Positions 47,756-57,244 of a DNA stretch of 64,000 nt are shown one piece after another (the first letter of the stretch is position 1; each line of letters begins with the position of its first letter). This DNA is from Poa pratensis. Taxonomy: Eukaryota; Streptophyta; Magnoliopsida; Poales; Poaceae. Made by a program: the position numbers and the translations under genes. Location of the stretch: NCBI GenBank assembly GCA_947311845.1, contig CAMZMU010000063.1:117332228-117396227 (forward strand), given 5' to 3'. Under the pieces are notes generated by a model that was not told the origin of the DNA, searched no databases, and saw only the letters and a list, made by a program, of their open reading frames with translations.

Positions 47756-47814
47756 AAGACGTCTCTGATGACCTGCGACCGTTCCAAACGGTTGCAGATC
47801 ATCAGAGACGTCTT
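47756..47814 (+). other. Near-perfect 27-base inverted repeat (hairpin) with third arm copy
   Basis: AAGACGTCTCTGATGA and TCATCAGAGACGTCTT pair, and pairing continues through CTGC-ACCGTT / AACGGT-GCAG around a short loop. A third copy of the right arm follows at 47820-47846. It is placed 80-90 bases after a TATA box. The mature arm length and 3' partners cannot be told from sequence. Confidence 0.7.
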
Positions 47815-47977
47815 GCCGGACGGTTGTAGATCATCAGAGACGTCTTACCGCTGCTTGGATCGAAGTGGCGCTCAAACTCACGAGCCACCGTCGGGCTGTA
47901 TGCAGGGGGAACTGTGTTTGGACGGGAGGTGTGGGAGCCGACAACCACCTACCACGCGTGTTTCACCACATAAAGGT

Positions 47978-48838
47978 TTAATACATTACTACACATCACA
48001 TAAAGGTTTAATACATTACATTGATTTACATAAAAGCCATGAACCCTTCTTCGCGTATGTCCCTGGCCTATGATCGCTTCAGCCGTAACCATGGAGCATC
48101 TTCATTATTTAACGGGATGCTTGGGTCAGTTCTCACTGTGAAGGGCGGAATTTCATCAAACTTATCATAATCTGCTGACATGTCTGTCTTGTCCTCGACT
48201 CCCACGATGTTTCTTTTCCCTGAAAGAACTACGTGACGCTTTGGCTCATCGTCTGATGTATTCGTTAATACATTACTACACATCACATAAAGGTTTAATA
48301 CATTACATTGATTTACATAAAAGCCATGAACCCTTCTTCGCGTATGTCCCTGGCCTATGATCGCTTCAGCCGTAACCATGGAGCATCTTCATTATTTAAC
48401 GGGATGCTTGGGTCAGTTCTCACTGTGAAGGGCGGAATTTCATCAAACTTATCATAATCTGCTGACATGTCTGTCTTGTCCTCGACTCCCACGATGTTTC
48501 TTTTCCCTGAAAGAACTACGTGACGCTTTGGCTCATCGTCTGATGTATTCGTTAATACATTACTACACATCACATAAAGGTTTAATACATTACATTGATT
48601 TACATAAAAGCCATGAACCCTTCTTCGCGTATGTCCCTGGCCTATGATCGCTTCAGCCGTAACCATGGAGCATCTTCATTATTTAACGGGATGCTTGGGT
48701 CAGTTCTCACTGTGAAGGGCGGAATTTCATCAAACTTATCATAATCTGCTGACATGTCTGTCTTGTCCTCGACTCCCACGATGTTTCTTTTCCCTGAAAG
48801 AACTACGTGACGCTTTGGCTCATCGTCTGATGTATTCG
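47978..48838 (-). repeat. Three identical 287-bp tandem copies of the TNP2 3' end
   Basis: The units 47978-48264, 48265-48551 and 48552-48838 appear identical. Each holds the last 65 codons of TNP2, the stop codon and about 90 bases of downstream sequence containing a doubled AAAGGTTTAATACATTAC. Only the third unit is joined to the body of the gene. The others yield identical 103-codon frames. Confidence 0.96.
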
Positions 48839-51800
48839 TTTGCTTGTTTTTTCTTTTTTTCGGTCTGGAGGACATGTCCTTCACATAGAAAACCTGAGCC
48901 ACATCATTGGCTAGGACGAATGGTTCGTTCTTGTAACAACCAAGATTCTTGAGATCCACTGTTGTCATCCCGTACAGCTGGTCTACCTTTATCCCTTCTC
49001 CATTCATGTTGACCCAACTGCACCGAAACAAAGGGACCTTAAAAGTAGGTCCATAGTCAAGTTCCCATATCTCCTCTATGCGACCATAGTATGTGTCCTT
49101 TTGCCCATCGTCGTTTGTTGCATCAAAGCGGACACCACTGTTCTGGTTGGTGCTCTTTTTATCTTGGGCGATCGTGTAAAATGTATTCCCATTTATCTCG
49201 TACCCTTGGAAATTCAATACAGTCGAAGATGGTGACGCGGCCAACAAGTAGAGCTGTTCTCCGACAGTGGTGTCATTCATGAGCTGTAATCGCAACCAAC
49301 TGCCGAAGGTCTCCATGTGTTTTTCTTTAATCCAGGAGTCATCCTTCCCCGGGTTCTTGGAGCGTACATAATTCTTGTGTTCCTCGATATACGGAGCCAC
49401 GAAGGTGGAACTTTGTAGAACTGTGTAGTGTGCTTGAGTTAAAGAATGCCCGTCCCTACATATCAGTGCTTTCTTTCCTAGCGTGCCTTTTCCACTCAGT
49501 CTCCCCTCATGCCGCGATTCAGGAACACCAATCGGCTTAAGGTCAGGAATAAAGTCAACACAGAACTCAATGACCTCTTCTGTTCCATAGCCCCTTGAGA
49601 TGCTTCCTTCTGGCCTAGCACGGTTATGAACATATTTCTTCAAGACTCCCATGAACCTCTCGAAGGGGAACATATTGTGTAGAAATACAGGACCGAGAAT
49701 GGCAATCTCGTCGCGTAGGTGAACCAGGAGATGCGTCATAATATTGAAGAATGATGGGGGGAACACCAACTCGAAGCTGACAAGACATTGGACCACAGCC
49801 TTCTGTAAACTTGGTAGAGTTACTGGATCGATGACCTTCTGAGATATTGCATTGAGGAATGCACATAGCTTCACAATGGGTACTCGAACATTTTCCGGTA
49901 GAAGCCCCCTCAATGCAACCGGAAGCAACTGCGTCATAATCACGTGGCAATCATGAGACTTCAGGTTCTGGAATTTTTTCTTTGCCATATTTATTATTCC
50001 CTTTATATTTGACGAGAAGCCAGCCGGGACCTTGATACTGCTCAGGCATTCAAAAAATATTTCCTTCTCTGCTTTGGTAAGAGCGTATCTGCTTAAGTAT
50101 TGACGCCCTTTATCCGTCTGCTTGTTGTATGGGTCTTTCATACGTTGCTGGTCTGCCCGTGCTTCCGGTGTATCTTTTGTCTTCCCATACACGCCCAGGA
50201 AGCCTAGCAGGTTCACGCAAAGATTCTTCGTCACGTGCATCACGTCGATTGAAGACCGGACCTCTAGGACTTTCCAATAGGGTAGCTCCCAGAATATAGA
50301 GCACTTCTTCCATATGGGTACGTGGTTGTCAGCGTCATTCGGAACAGATAGACTGCCAGGACCCTTTCCAAAGATTACTTCTAAATCCTTGACCATGTCA
50401 TATATAACATCACCATCAGGGAGGTTAGGCTTCTTCCGGCGATCTGCCTCACCGTTGAAATGCTTGCCGGGCTTTCTTACGGCATGACCGTTCGGAAGAA
50501 ATCGACGATGCCCCAGGTACACATTCTTGTTTCCCAAATGTATACTTTCAGTCTTATCTAAACAGTGCGTGCATGCATTGTATCCCTTGTTTGACTGTCC
50601 TGAAATGTTACTAAGAGCAGGCCAATCATTGATGGTTACGAACAGCAACGCTCGTAGGTCAAATTCCTGTTGTTTGTGCTCATCCCACACACGTACACCT
50701 GGTTCGGACCACAACTGCAAAAGTTCATCAACTAATGGCCGTAGGTACACATCAATGTCGTTGCCGGGTTGCTTCGGGCCTTGGATGAGCACTGGCATCA
50801 TAATGAACTTCCGCTTCATGCACAACCAAGGAGGAAGGTTGTAGATACATAGAGTCACGGGCCAAGTGCTATGACTGGAGCTCTGCTCCCCAAAAGGATT
50901 AAAGCCATCTGTACTTAGACCAAATCTTAAGTTCCTTGCGTCATCTGAAAATGTCGGGAACTCTCTGTCGATTTTTCTCCACTGGGACCCATCGGCGGGG
51001 TGTCTCAACTTCCCGTCTTTCTTACGCTCTTCTTTGTGCCATCGCAACAACCTGGCATGCTCTTTGTTTCTGAACAGACGTTTCAACCGTGGTATTATAG
51101 GAGCATACCACATCACCTTAGCAGGAACCCTCTTCCGGGGGGGCTCGTCATCGCCCTCAACATCACCATGGTCATCTTGTCTTATCTTGTACCGCAGTGC
51201 ATTGCATACCGGGCATTTATCCATGTTCTCGTACTCACCGCGGTACAGGATGCAGTCATTAATGCATGCATGTATCTTCTGCACATCTAATCCTAGAGGG
51301 CAGATAGTCTTCTTTGCTTCGTATGTAGTCTCGGGCAATTCGTTATCCTTTGGAAGCTTCGGCTTCATTATTTTCAGTAACTTCTCAAATCCCTTGTCAG
51401 AACAACCAGTCTCTGCCTTCCATTTCAGCAGTTCCAGTGTGGTACCGAGCTTTGTGCTGCCATCTTCGCAGTTTGGGTACAGCAACTTTTTGTGATCCTC
51501 AAGCATGGCCTCCAACTTTAGCTTCTCCTTTTCTGTATCGCATTCTCGCTTTGCATCAGAAATGACCCCACCAAGACCATCAGCGGGCTCATCTGATGCC
51601 CGATGTTCACCTCTTTCTTCTTCAACGTCTTCCATAATAGTATCACCGCATTCCTCAGGGAACATAGGATAGTTGTCATCATCCTCCTCTTCTTCATTGT
51701 CTTCCATCGTAACCCCTCTTTCTCCGTGCTTGGTCCAACAATTATAGCTGGGCATGAAACCTTTCCGAATCACGTGGTCTTGAATGGTTCTCGGGTCAGG

Positions 51801-51968
51801 GTACTCCCTGACGTTCCGACACTTCTCACATGGACAAGGCATAAAATTATTCACTTTGTTTGCCTCAGCCACATCGAGAAATTTATGCAGGCCTGCAATA
51901 AACTCGGAACTGCGTCGTTCGCCGTACATCCATCGCATCCGTGCATCCATCTGCATCATATATATCAT
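48642..51968 (-). CDS. TNP2-type CACTA transposase
   Basis: An uninterrupted frame of about 1108 residues; numbering below is from the frame start at 51980, four codons before the first ATG at 51968. Residues 18-88 match the transposase-associated N-terminal domain (MYGERRSSEFIAG, then CPCEKCRN). Residues 350-560 are Transposase_21 with D358 in STDGFNPF, D452 in TINDWPALSN, and the C2C pair in YNACTHC. DUF4218 spans about 685-830 with E774 in HNMFPFERFMG. DUF4216 and a basic tail (RPKKRKNKQ) follow. D358, D452 and E774 probably form the DDE triad. The protein is full length for the family and should act in the nucleus on the TIRs and subterminal repeats. Translation may instead begin at the in-frame ATG of MDARMRWMYG (51950), which follows a GATGCAG splice-like site. 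Confidence 0.95.
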   Translation of the reverse strand: MIYMMQMDARMRWMYGERRSSEFIAGLHKFLDVAEANKVNNFMPCPCEKCRNVREYPDPRTIQDHVIRKGFMPSYNCWTKHGERGVTMEDNEEEEDDDNYPMFPEECGDTIMEDVEEERGEHRASDEPADGLGGVISDAKRECDTEKEKLKLEAMLEDHKKLLYPNCEDGSTKLGTTLELLKWKAETGCSDKGFEKLLKIMKPKLPKDNELPETTYEAKKTICPLGLDVQKIHACINDCILYRGEYENMDKCPVCNALRYKIRQDDHGDVEGDDEPPRKRVPAKVMWYAPIIPRLKRLFRNKEHARLLRWHKEERKKDGKLRHPADGSQWRKIDREFPTFSDDARNLRFGLSTDGFNPFGEQSSSHSTWPVTLCIYNLPPWLCMKRKFIMMPVLIQGPKQPGNDIDVYLRPLVDELLQLWSEPGVRVWDEHKQQEFDLRALLFVTINDWPALSNISGQSNKGYNACTHCLDKTESIHLGNKNVYLGHRRFLPNGHAVRKPGKHFNGEADRRKKPNLPDGDVIYDMVKDLEVIFGKGPGSLSVPNDADNHVPIWKKCSIFWELPYWKVLEVRSSIDVMHVTKNLCVNLLGFLGVYGKTKDTPEARADQQRMKDPYNKQTDKGRQYLSRYALTKAEKEIFFECLSSIKVPAGFSSNIKGIINMAKKKFQNLKSHDCHVIMTQLLPVALRGLLPENVRVPIVKLCAFLNAISQKVIDPVTLPSLQKAVVQCLVSFELVFPPSFFNIMTHLLVHLRDEIAILGPVFLHNMFPFERFMGVLKKYVHNRARPEGSISRGYGTEEVIEFCVDFIPDLKPIGVPESRHEGRLSGKGTLGKKALICRDGHSLTQAHYTVLQSSTFVAPYIEEHKNYVRSKNPGKDDSWIKEKHMETFGSWLRLQLMNDTTVGEQLYLLAASPSSTVLNFQGYEINGNTFYTIAQDKKSTNQNSGVRFDATNDDGQKDTYYGRIEEIWELDYGPTFKVPLFRCSWVNMNGEGIKVDQLYGMTTVDLKNLGCYKNEPFVLANDVAQVFYVKDMSSRPKKRKNKQTNTSDDEPKRHVVLSGKRNIVGVEDKTDMSADYDKFDEIPPFTVRTDPSIPLNNEDAPWLRLKRS

Positions 51969-51979
51969 TAAGTTTATCA

Positions 51980-52165
51980 AATACCATTACAATAACATCT
52001 TGAATAGTGAAATGACCACGGTGCGGGTCGGGCATAGTTGCTAACCACGGTGCGGGTCGGGAATAGAGAAATTTATGCAGGCCTGCAATATTTCTGTATC
52101 AATTACAGATGAAAAGGATATAGTTGCTAACCTCGGTGCGGGTCGGGCATTTCATCGAACACATC
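51980..52165 (-). repeat. TNP2 leader with triplicated GCCCGACCCGCACCG and copied coding filler
   Basis: GGTGCGGGTCGGG-AT occurs three times (about 52020, 52048 and 52134), each next to GTTGCTAAC. AGAAATTTATGCAGGCCTGCAAT at about 52068-52090 duplicates TNP2 coding sequence at 51879-51901. The outermost copy reads DVFDEMPDPH in one frame, like a PPR motif, followed by a possible donor (GAG|GTTAGC). This looks like filler DNA from break repair. Confidence 0.7.
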
Positions 52166-52269
52166 TTGTGCGTGGCAAAGAGAAAAAAAACTAGCACCTC
52201 CACTTCCCACCAATCCAGGAAAAAAAAACAGAGGAGAGAGGGGGGGGGGGTGGGGGCAACAATATATAG

Positions 52270-52585
52270 GCAGGGGAGGGGTATTGGTCCCGGTTCTTGG
52301 CACGAACCGGGACCAAAGCTCCGCGGCATGCCACGTGGTCCGGCTCTGGAGCTTTGGTCCCGGTTCATGCCAAGAACCGGGACCAATGTCCCCAACCGAA
52401 CCGGGACCAATGCCCCACGGGGCCCTGGCAGCTCGAACCGGGACCAGTGCCTGGTTCATGCCAAGAACCGGGACCAATGCCCCCAACCGAACCGGGACCA
52501 ATGCCCCACGGGGCCCTGGCAGCTCGAACCGGGACCAGTGCCAGGCACTGGTCCCGGTTTTTGCCTGAACCGGGGCTAATGGCAA
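52270..52585. repeat. Right subterminal repeats of the CACTA
   Basis: About ten AACCGGGACCAA/TTGGTCCCGGTT motifs lie close together, including an internal direct duplication of about 90 bases (ATGCCAAGAACCGGGACCAATG...). Overlapping frames here are repeat artefacts. Confidence 0.88.
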
Positions 52586-52625
52586 ACAGTACTCCGGACG
52601 AAAAGTTCTTTTTCTACTAGTGTAC

Positions 52626-55182
52626 TCCAGTTTTTTTTCAAGAAAATGCAGGATCGATGCTAGCTACAACACGAGGCACGCATGCGCTGTCTAGAATCTT
52701 GTAGGCCCATGCATGAAAGAATATACACCCCCACTATACTTGTTTTCCGTGCTAGTATTTGAAAATTGCAGATCAAATACGGCCATTTGTTTCGATCGAT
52801 GCATAGTACTTGTAGGCCAAGAAAGAAGAATGTGATAGTGTTATCCTGCTGTCAGCCGCCAGCTAGATAGATGACTGTTCATCAAGTCTCCAGTGTCGAT
52901 GCGTGCATGCAGTTCAATCCAGGTGCTACCTAGCTGTTCCCATGCATGATGAACTGGGCCGGCCGGGGCCAGTGTGCATGTCAGAGACCTTGGCTGATCG
53001 ATCACAGCAGATTTCTATTCTGTTACTCCCACATCTCTATTCCAGTGATGGTCGACAGAGATTACGCAAACTAAACTTGGCACAGTTCTGCACCAGACAC
53101 CATGCATGCAACTTGCAAGAATGCAAGGTCGGAGTCATGGACTTCTGAGTCTATCAAATGCTGCAAATTAAGGGCCGGCGGCGTGCATGGCCAACCAGGA
53201 CAAGGCTCTACACATATGGTACTAGCTTCACATGACAAGGCTGATCTACACAATTTTGAAAATATGAAAAAATTCGGAAATCTGAACAATTTACAGATTT
53301 GAACAATTTTTCATTTCAACAATTTTCTAATCCAAACAATTTTCAAAATCTGAACATTTTGAGAAATCTGAATAGTTTTCAAAATATGAAAAAAAATAAA
53401 ACCTGAAACAGAAGAAATAGAAAAAGAAACTAAGAAAAAAGGGAAAAGAAAAAGGCGAAATGGGCCGACTCAACAGAGCCACCCTACAGGCGACGCGGCC
53501 GTCTCGCATCGCCTGCGGGCGATATATAGGATTCACCGGATAGGAGCTCCCCTTGGAGAGGGCTTCGAGGCCCCTGTCGTTCGGTCAGGCCTCACAACGG
53601 AAACGTCATACATATGGCCCTCTAGGCGCGCTCTATCCGAAAATAATAATGACCCTTTAGGCTAGCATTTTGCGTTGCATACACACAGCCGACAGAATTA
53701 CAGAAGCTGTACTAAAGAAGAAGAAGAAGAAGAAGAAAGCAGAAATACAGAATAGCAGAAGCGCCAAGCAGATCAATCCTTGGTGCTCGCCACTTGCAAG
53801 ATCCCCGGCTTGTTCAGCCAAAGAATCCAACGATCTCTTGGCGGCAAACTCTGCTGCCATGGTTAATAGGAACCGTAAGAACAGTATAAAACTTTACGAG
53901 GTCATTCCTTGTCGGTAATTATGCCGCGGAATCTGTAGCGATGTAGGGGTCCGGCCGACCGGGGCAGTGATTTCACAGGCCAGTTCCCCACTCCAAGTTT
54001 CGAGACCGGGTGGTGCTGATAGGCTGACGGTGACAAGTGCGAACTCCTAAAGCTAACAGCCAGTTGATAGTATCAAATGTTCACATGTGAGTAAAGTAAC
54101 CTTGTGGAAACTACTCGATCGAGAGTATATATATACTGTAAGTCTATGGACTATGATCAAATTCAATTGGATCAAATCTGGCCGTTGGGATATGATACAG
54201 TCACTCAAGCAGTTCAGTTTCAGCAAGTAGAGCGCAACGCAACCGATAATGATAATAATTTACTAACGCGCGCATATGCGTAGCAGCGTCTTCTTCACTT
54301 TGCCCGCTTCCTTTCTAAAAATCAAAGACGCCACGCTAGTTTTCTCTCCTCTTTCCTCGTCTTTCCTCCGCCTTTTCCGCCGTGGCCACTCACACAGACC
54401 CGTGACCCGCCGGCCGGAGCGCGCACGAGACCACGGCGGCCGCTGCGCGCGCTCGAGCTAGCTAGCTACCAATGCATGCAGGACCACCACCACCATGAAC
54501 GATATAAAACCCTAAAGCGCAAAGCGACTACTGCTGGAACTCGCTTGCTTGGCGATCATGTGCAGGGTCTTGTCATCCTCGCTTTGGAGTTGGACCTAAG
54601 AGAACCCCTTTAGCACACTGTCACTGACTCGACCACCGGCCCCTGTGAATGTGACCAGCATGTGATGGCTCCTTGTAGCCTGATTCGTGACATGCTTAAA
54701 TATTAGGGTTCCATTCCGTCGATCCACGTATAAAAAGATAGAGGAGGAAGATTCACCTATTCACCACAAGTGGCGCCCTTGATATGAGTTCAGCAATATA
54801 TTAGACCCTAGATAGATCGATAGACCATGCATGCATGTACACCATGACACCAATCATTTGAAAATACCAAGACCTGACTGGGAAAGTGGCCTTGCTTTTT
54901 CCACAGGTTTGAGGTTAAGTGGTTGGCTCCGAAGCATTCCCTGTTATGCCTCCAATTATTCCAACCCGGCGAGTGTGTGTCGGTTCCTTGTTTATGCAAG
55001 ACACACAGTTAATTGTTCTTTTGGGCTCGGAGCATGGGCGATTGCACTGCAGCTAGCAAGCATGTGTCGTCTTTCCACGCATGCATGGCACCGATGATCG
55101 ATCAAAGGTGAGGAATTAGGTCAGGTCCCCCACCACCTTATAAACCACTGTTAGGTGCAAAACCTGTGGTCGTCGTTGGTAC
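52626..55182. other. Intergenic with AT-rich repeat, no supported gene
   Basis: 53240-53450 is an AT-rich array (AATTTTCAAAATCTGAACA type) running into AAATGGGCCG (53458) and GCGATATATAGG (53519), a module also seen at 15117-15186. 54270-54560 is GC-rich with a TATA-like GATATAAAACC. No frame longer than 90 codons has a recognisable domain. Confidence 0.5.
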
Positions 55183-55192
55183 AAAAGAAATG

Positions 55193-55629
55193 AGTTAATA
55201 GCACCAGCGGTCACACAACTCGTCGTCGATGTGCACTTAAGTCACACTTCTCCAGAATGTGATTATTTGGTCACACAACTCGACAAGTGCGTGCACGCAG
55301 GTCACTGGCCCCACTTGTCAGTCCGTTTTGGACGGTAAATTTTCAGAAAACCCCCTGGAGTAATATTAATTTTACAAAATGGTCCTTCTAATTTTACAAA
55401 ATGGTCCTCCTAATTTTACAAAATGGTCCTCCAGGGGACCATTTTGTAAAATTAATATTACTCCAGGGGGTTTGCTGAAAATTTACCGTCCAAAACGGAA
55501 TGACAAGTGGGGCCAGTGACCTGCGTGCACGCACTTGTCGAGTTGTGTGACCAAATAATCACATTCTGGAGAAGTGTGACTTAAGTGCACATTGGCGTCG
55601 AGTTGTGTGACCGCGGGTGCCATTAACTC
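55193..55629. mobile_element. Mutator-type foldback MITE (437 bp)
   Basis: Two arms of about 200 bases are almost perfect inverted repeats: AGTTAATAGCACC and GGTGCCATTAACT at the tips, GTCACACAACTCGACAAGTGCGTG inside. A 10-bp duplication AAAAGAAATG flanks it (55183-55192, 55630-55639), in the 9-11-bp range of Mutator elements. The left arm has three copies of TAATTTTACAAAATGGTCCT and the right arm one. There is no coding capacity. A transcript would form a long double strand. Confidence 0.93.
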
Positions 55630-55792
55630 AAAAGAAATGCTCACCGACGCTCATTGTATAGTATGTGTTTAAGTATATATGTGAATTGTCTAACACTTTC
55701 AATCAGTTTGGACATTTGATTACGTCAAAGCTTAGGGTCTCGATGAGTGTGGCAGCAACCTCAAGCTCTCCGGTGCGTGTCCATTCCCCCTT

Positions 55793-56203
55793 GTGGACAT
55801 CGAGAGGCTGCGGGGGACGGAGCGGGTGATCCTGGCCCCGGTGAGGCAGCCGGCGCTGGACTGCCCTCTCTCCCCGCCGGTGGACTCCTCCACCCTGGTC
55901 ACGGCAGGGTCGGAGGATGAGGGGTCGCCTTCCAAGAACATGGAGGCAAACTCGCCGAGTGACATGGAGATGGACGCGCAAGACTTGGAGGTGGAGACGC
56001 TGGACAAGGGCGACATCACGGTGCTCTCCGAGGTCCCACGCCGGCGGCGTACCAAGACGGTGGCGTTGGGTCCTCCACGCAAGAGTGCTCGGCTGCACGG
56101 GCCCACGACGTCGGTCCCGGTGGCGGAGCGCGCGCAGCTCTGGACTACGGCAAAGAACCTTGATGCCCATGGCGTCAAGCAAGGTGTGGAAGCCAGTGGC
56201 TAG
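55793..56203 (+). pseudogene. Probable LINE ORF1 C-terminal fragment
   Basis: The 136-codon frame is acidic in the middle (SEDEGSPSKN, MEMDAQDLEVETLDKGD) and ends with RRRRTKTVALGPPRKSARL, then VAERAQLWTTAKNLD. This resembles the region after the zinc knuckle in grass LINE ORF1 proteins, which bind RNA. The assignment is by resemblance only. The tail (from codon 98) is repeated downstream at 56421-56537. Confidence 0.5.
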
Positions 56204-56755
56204 GCGTCAGGGCAGGAGAGCTCTGGAGGAGGCGATTGGCAGGATCCGCTTGCTCCATGACACTGTGCGAGATCGAGACTGAGTCTTCATCTCCTACCTG
56301 CCGGTATCTAGCTTAGGTTGTGTGCCCGCGCGTGGTCGCGGTGGTGATGTTGTGTGATGTAGCATGCGTGCTACCTGGACCTTCATTTGTGAGTCCGTGG
56401 GACTTGGTGTTATTTGTACTTGCTCGGCTGCACGGGCCCACGGCGTCGGTCCCGGTGGCGGAGCGCGCGCAGCTCTTGACTACGGCAAAGAACCTTGATG
56501 CCCAGGGCGTCAAGCAAGGTGTGGAAGCCAGTGGCTAGGCGTCAGGATAGGAGAGCCCTGGAGGAGGCGATTGGCAAGATCCGCTTGTTCCATGACACTG
56601 TGCGAGATCGATACTGAGTCTTCATCTCCTACCTGCCGGTATCTAGCTTAGGGTTGTGTGCCCGCACGTGGTCGCGGTGGTGGTGTTGTGTGATGTAGCT
56701 TGCGTGCTACCTGGACCTTCATTTGTGAGTCCGTGGGACTTGGTGTTATTTGTAC
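56086..56755. repeat. 335-bp tandem duplication in LINE
   Basis: The unit starting TGCTCGGCTGCACGGGCCCA occurs at 56086 and 56421 and ends TGGTGTTATTTGTACTTG. The copies differ by roughly ten substitutions and one or two indels. The duplication lies wholly inside the inserted LINE. Confidence 0.92.
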
Positions 56756-56982
56756 TTGGATCTTACCCGGTTGGCTTTATTAATTTAAAGCCGGGCTCCG
56801 CTCGAGCCTTCCGTCTAAAAGCTTAGGGTCTCAAGTTCCAGGCCACGTGAGATTCATCTGCCATCGCTCTCCTCCGGTTTTCACGTGTTGACTTTCCGCG
56901 TCACACGTCAGAAGGGGTGTTGAAATGTGTATGTTAATTGTTAGTCTTTTACATCAGTTCGAACTTTTTATTGCGTGGTTAG

Positions 56983-57174
56983 TGTTAGAATATATTTCCT
57001 TGTATAGTTTGCTAGGCAGGTTTGTTAGACAATCTCCCCAACCGACCCTCTGTATATCGGTTTGGTAGGTTTAGATTGTTTCCTTGCCTTGCAAGGCACT
57101 TGTACGTGTACTATAAATCAATACGAGCCGATCGCCCCTTGTGTGGCATTTTCCCTCAATCTCTCCCGTTCGCA
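56983..57174 (+). repeat. 5' LTR of Copia (192 bp)
   Basis: It begins TGTTAGAATATATTTCC and ends CCCGTTCGCA. ACTATAAATCAATACG near 57110 is the likely TATA box of the element promoter. Confidence 0.96.
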
Positions 57175-57186
57175 TGGTATCAGAGC
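57175..57186 (+). other. Primer binding site
   Basis: TGGTATCAGAGC directly follows the 5' LTR and is complementary to the initiator methionine tRNA 3' end. Confidence 0.93.
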
Positions 57187-57244
57187 AAAACGCATCTGTC
57201 TAAACCCAAAAACTCGACCCTAGCCTAGCTTCCGCCGCGCCGCC

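Larger units (their letters stand above)
39922..52622 (-). mobile_element. Complete autonomous-type CACTA transposon (12.7 kb)
   Basis: It begins CACTAGTAGAAAA and ends TTTTTCTACTAGTG, flanked by the 3-bp duplication TAC (39919-39921 and 52623-52625). Genes run on the minus strand, so the right end is the 5' end: TNP2 transposase (51968-48642), a small acidic ORF (47007-46516) and the Transposase_24/Ulp1 gene (44200-40479). Subterminal arrays of GGTCCCGGTT/AACCGGGACCAA lie at 39945-40125 and 52270-52580, with further copies inside (45647-45800) and GACTAAAG-type copies at 47160-47660. Gene 2 carries a 2-bp frameshift, so the copy may not be fully active. Confidence 0.95.
55742..56817 (+). mobile_element. 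5'-truncated LINE fragment with 15-bp target duplication
   Basis: AAAGCTTAGGGTCTC at 55727-55741 recurs at 56818-56832, showing a target-primed insertion. The body starts within coding sequence and ends with a TTTATTAATTTAAAGCCGGGC tail typical of grass LINE 3' ends. A 335-bp internal tandem duplication is present. Confidence 0.82.

Noticed and set aside
52127..52585. Overlapping 94-152-codon frames on both strands in the CACTA right end
   Set aside because: They are translations of the AACCGGGACC repeats (NRDQ, EPGP runs), not genes.
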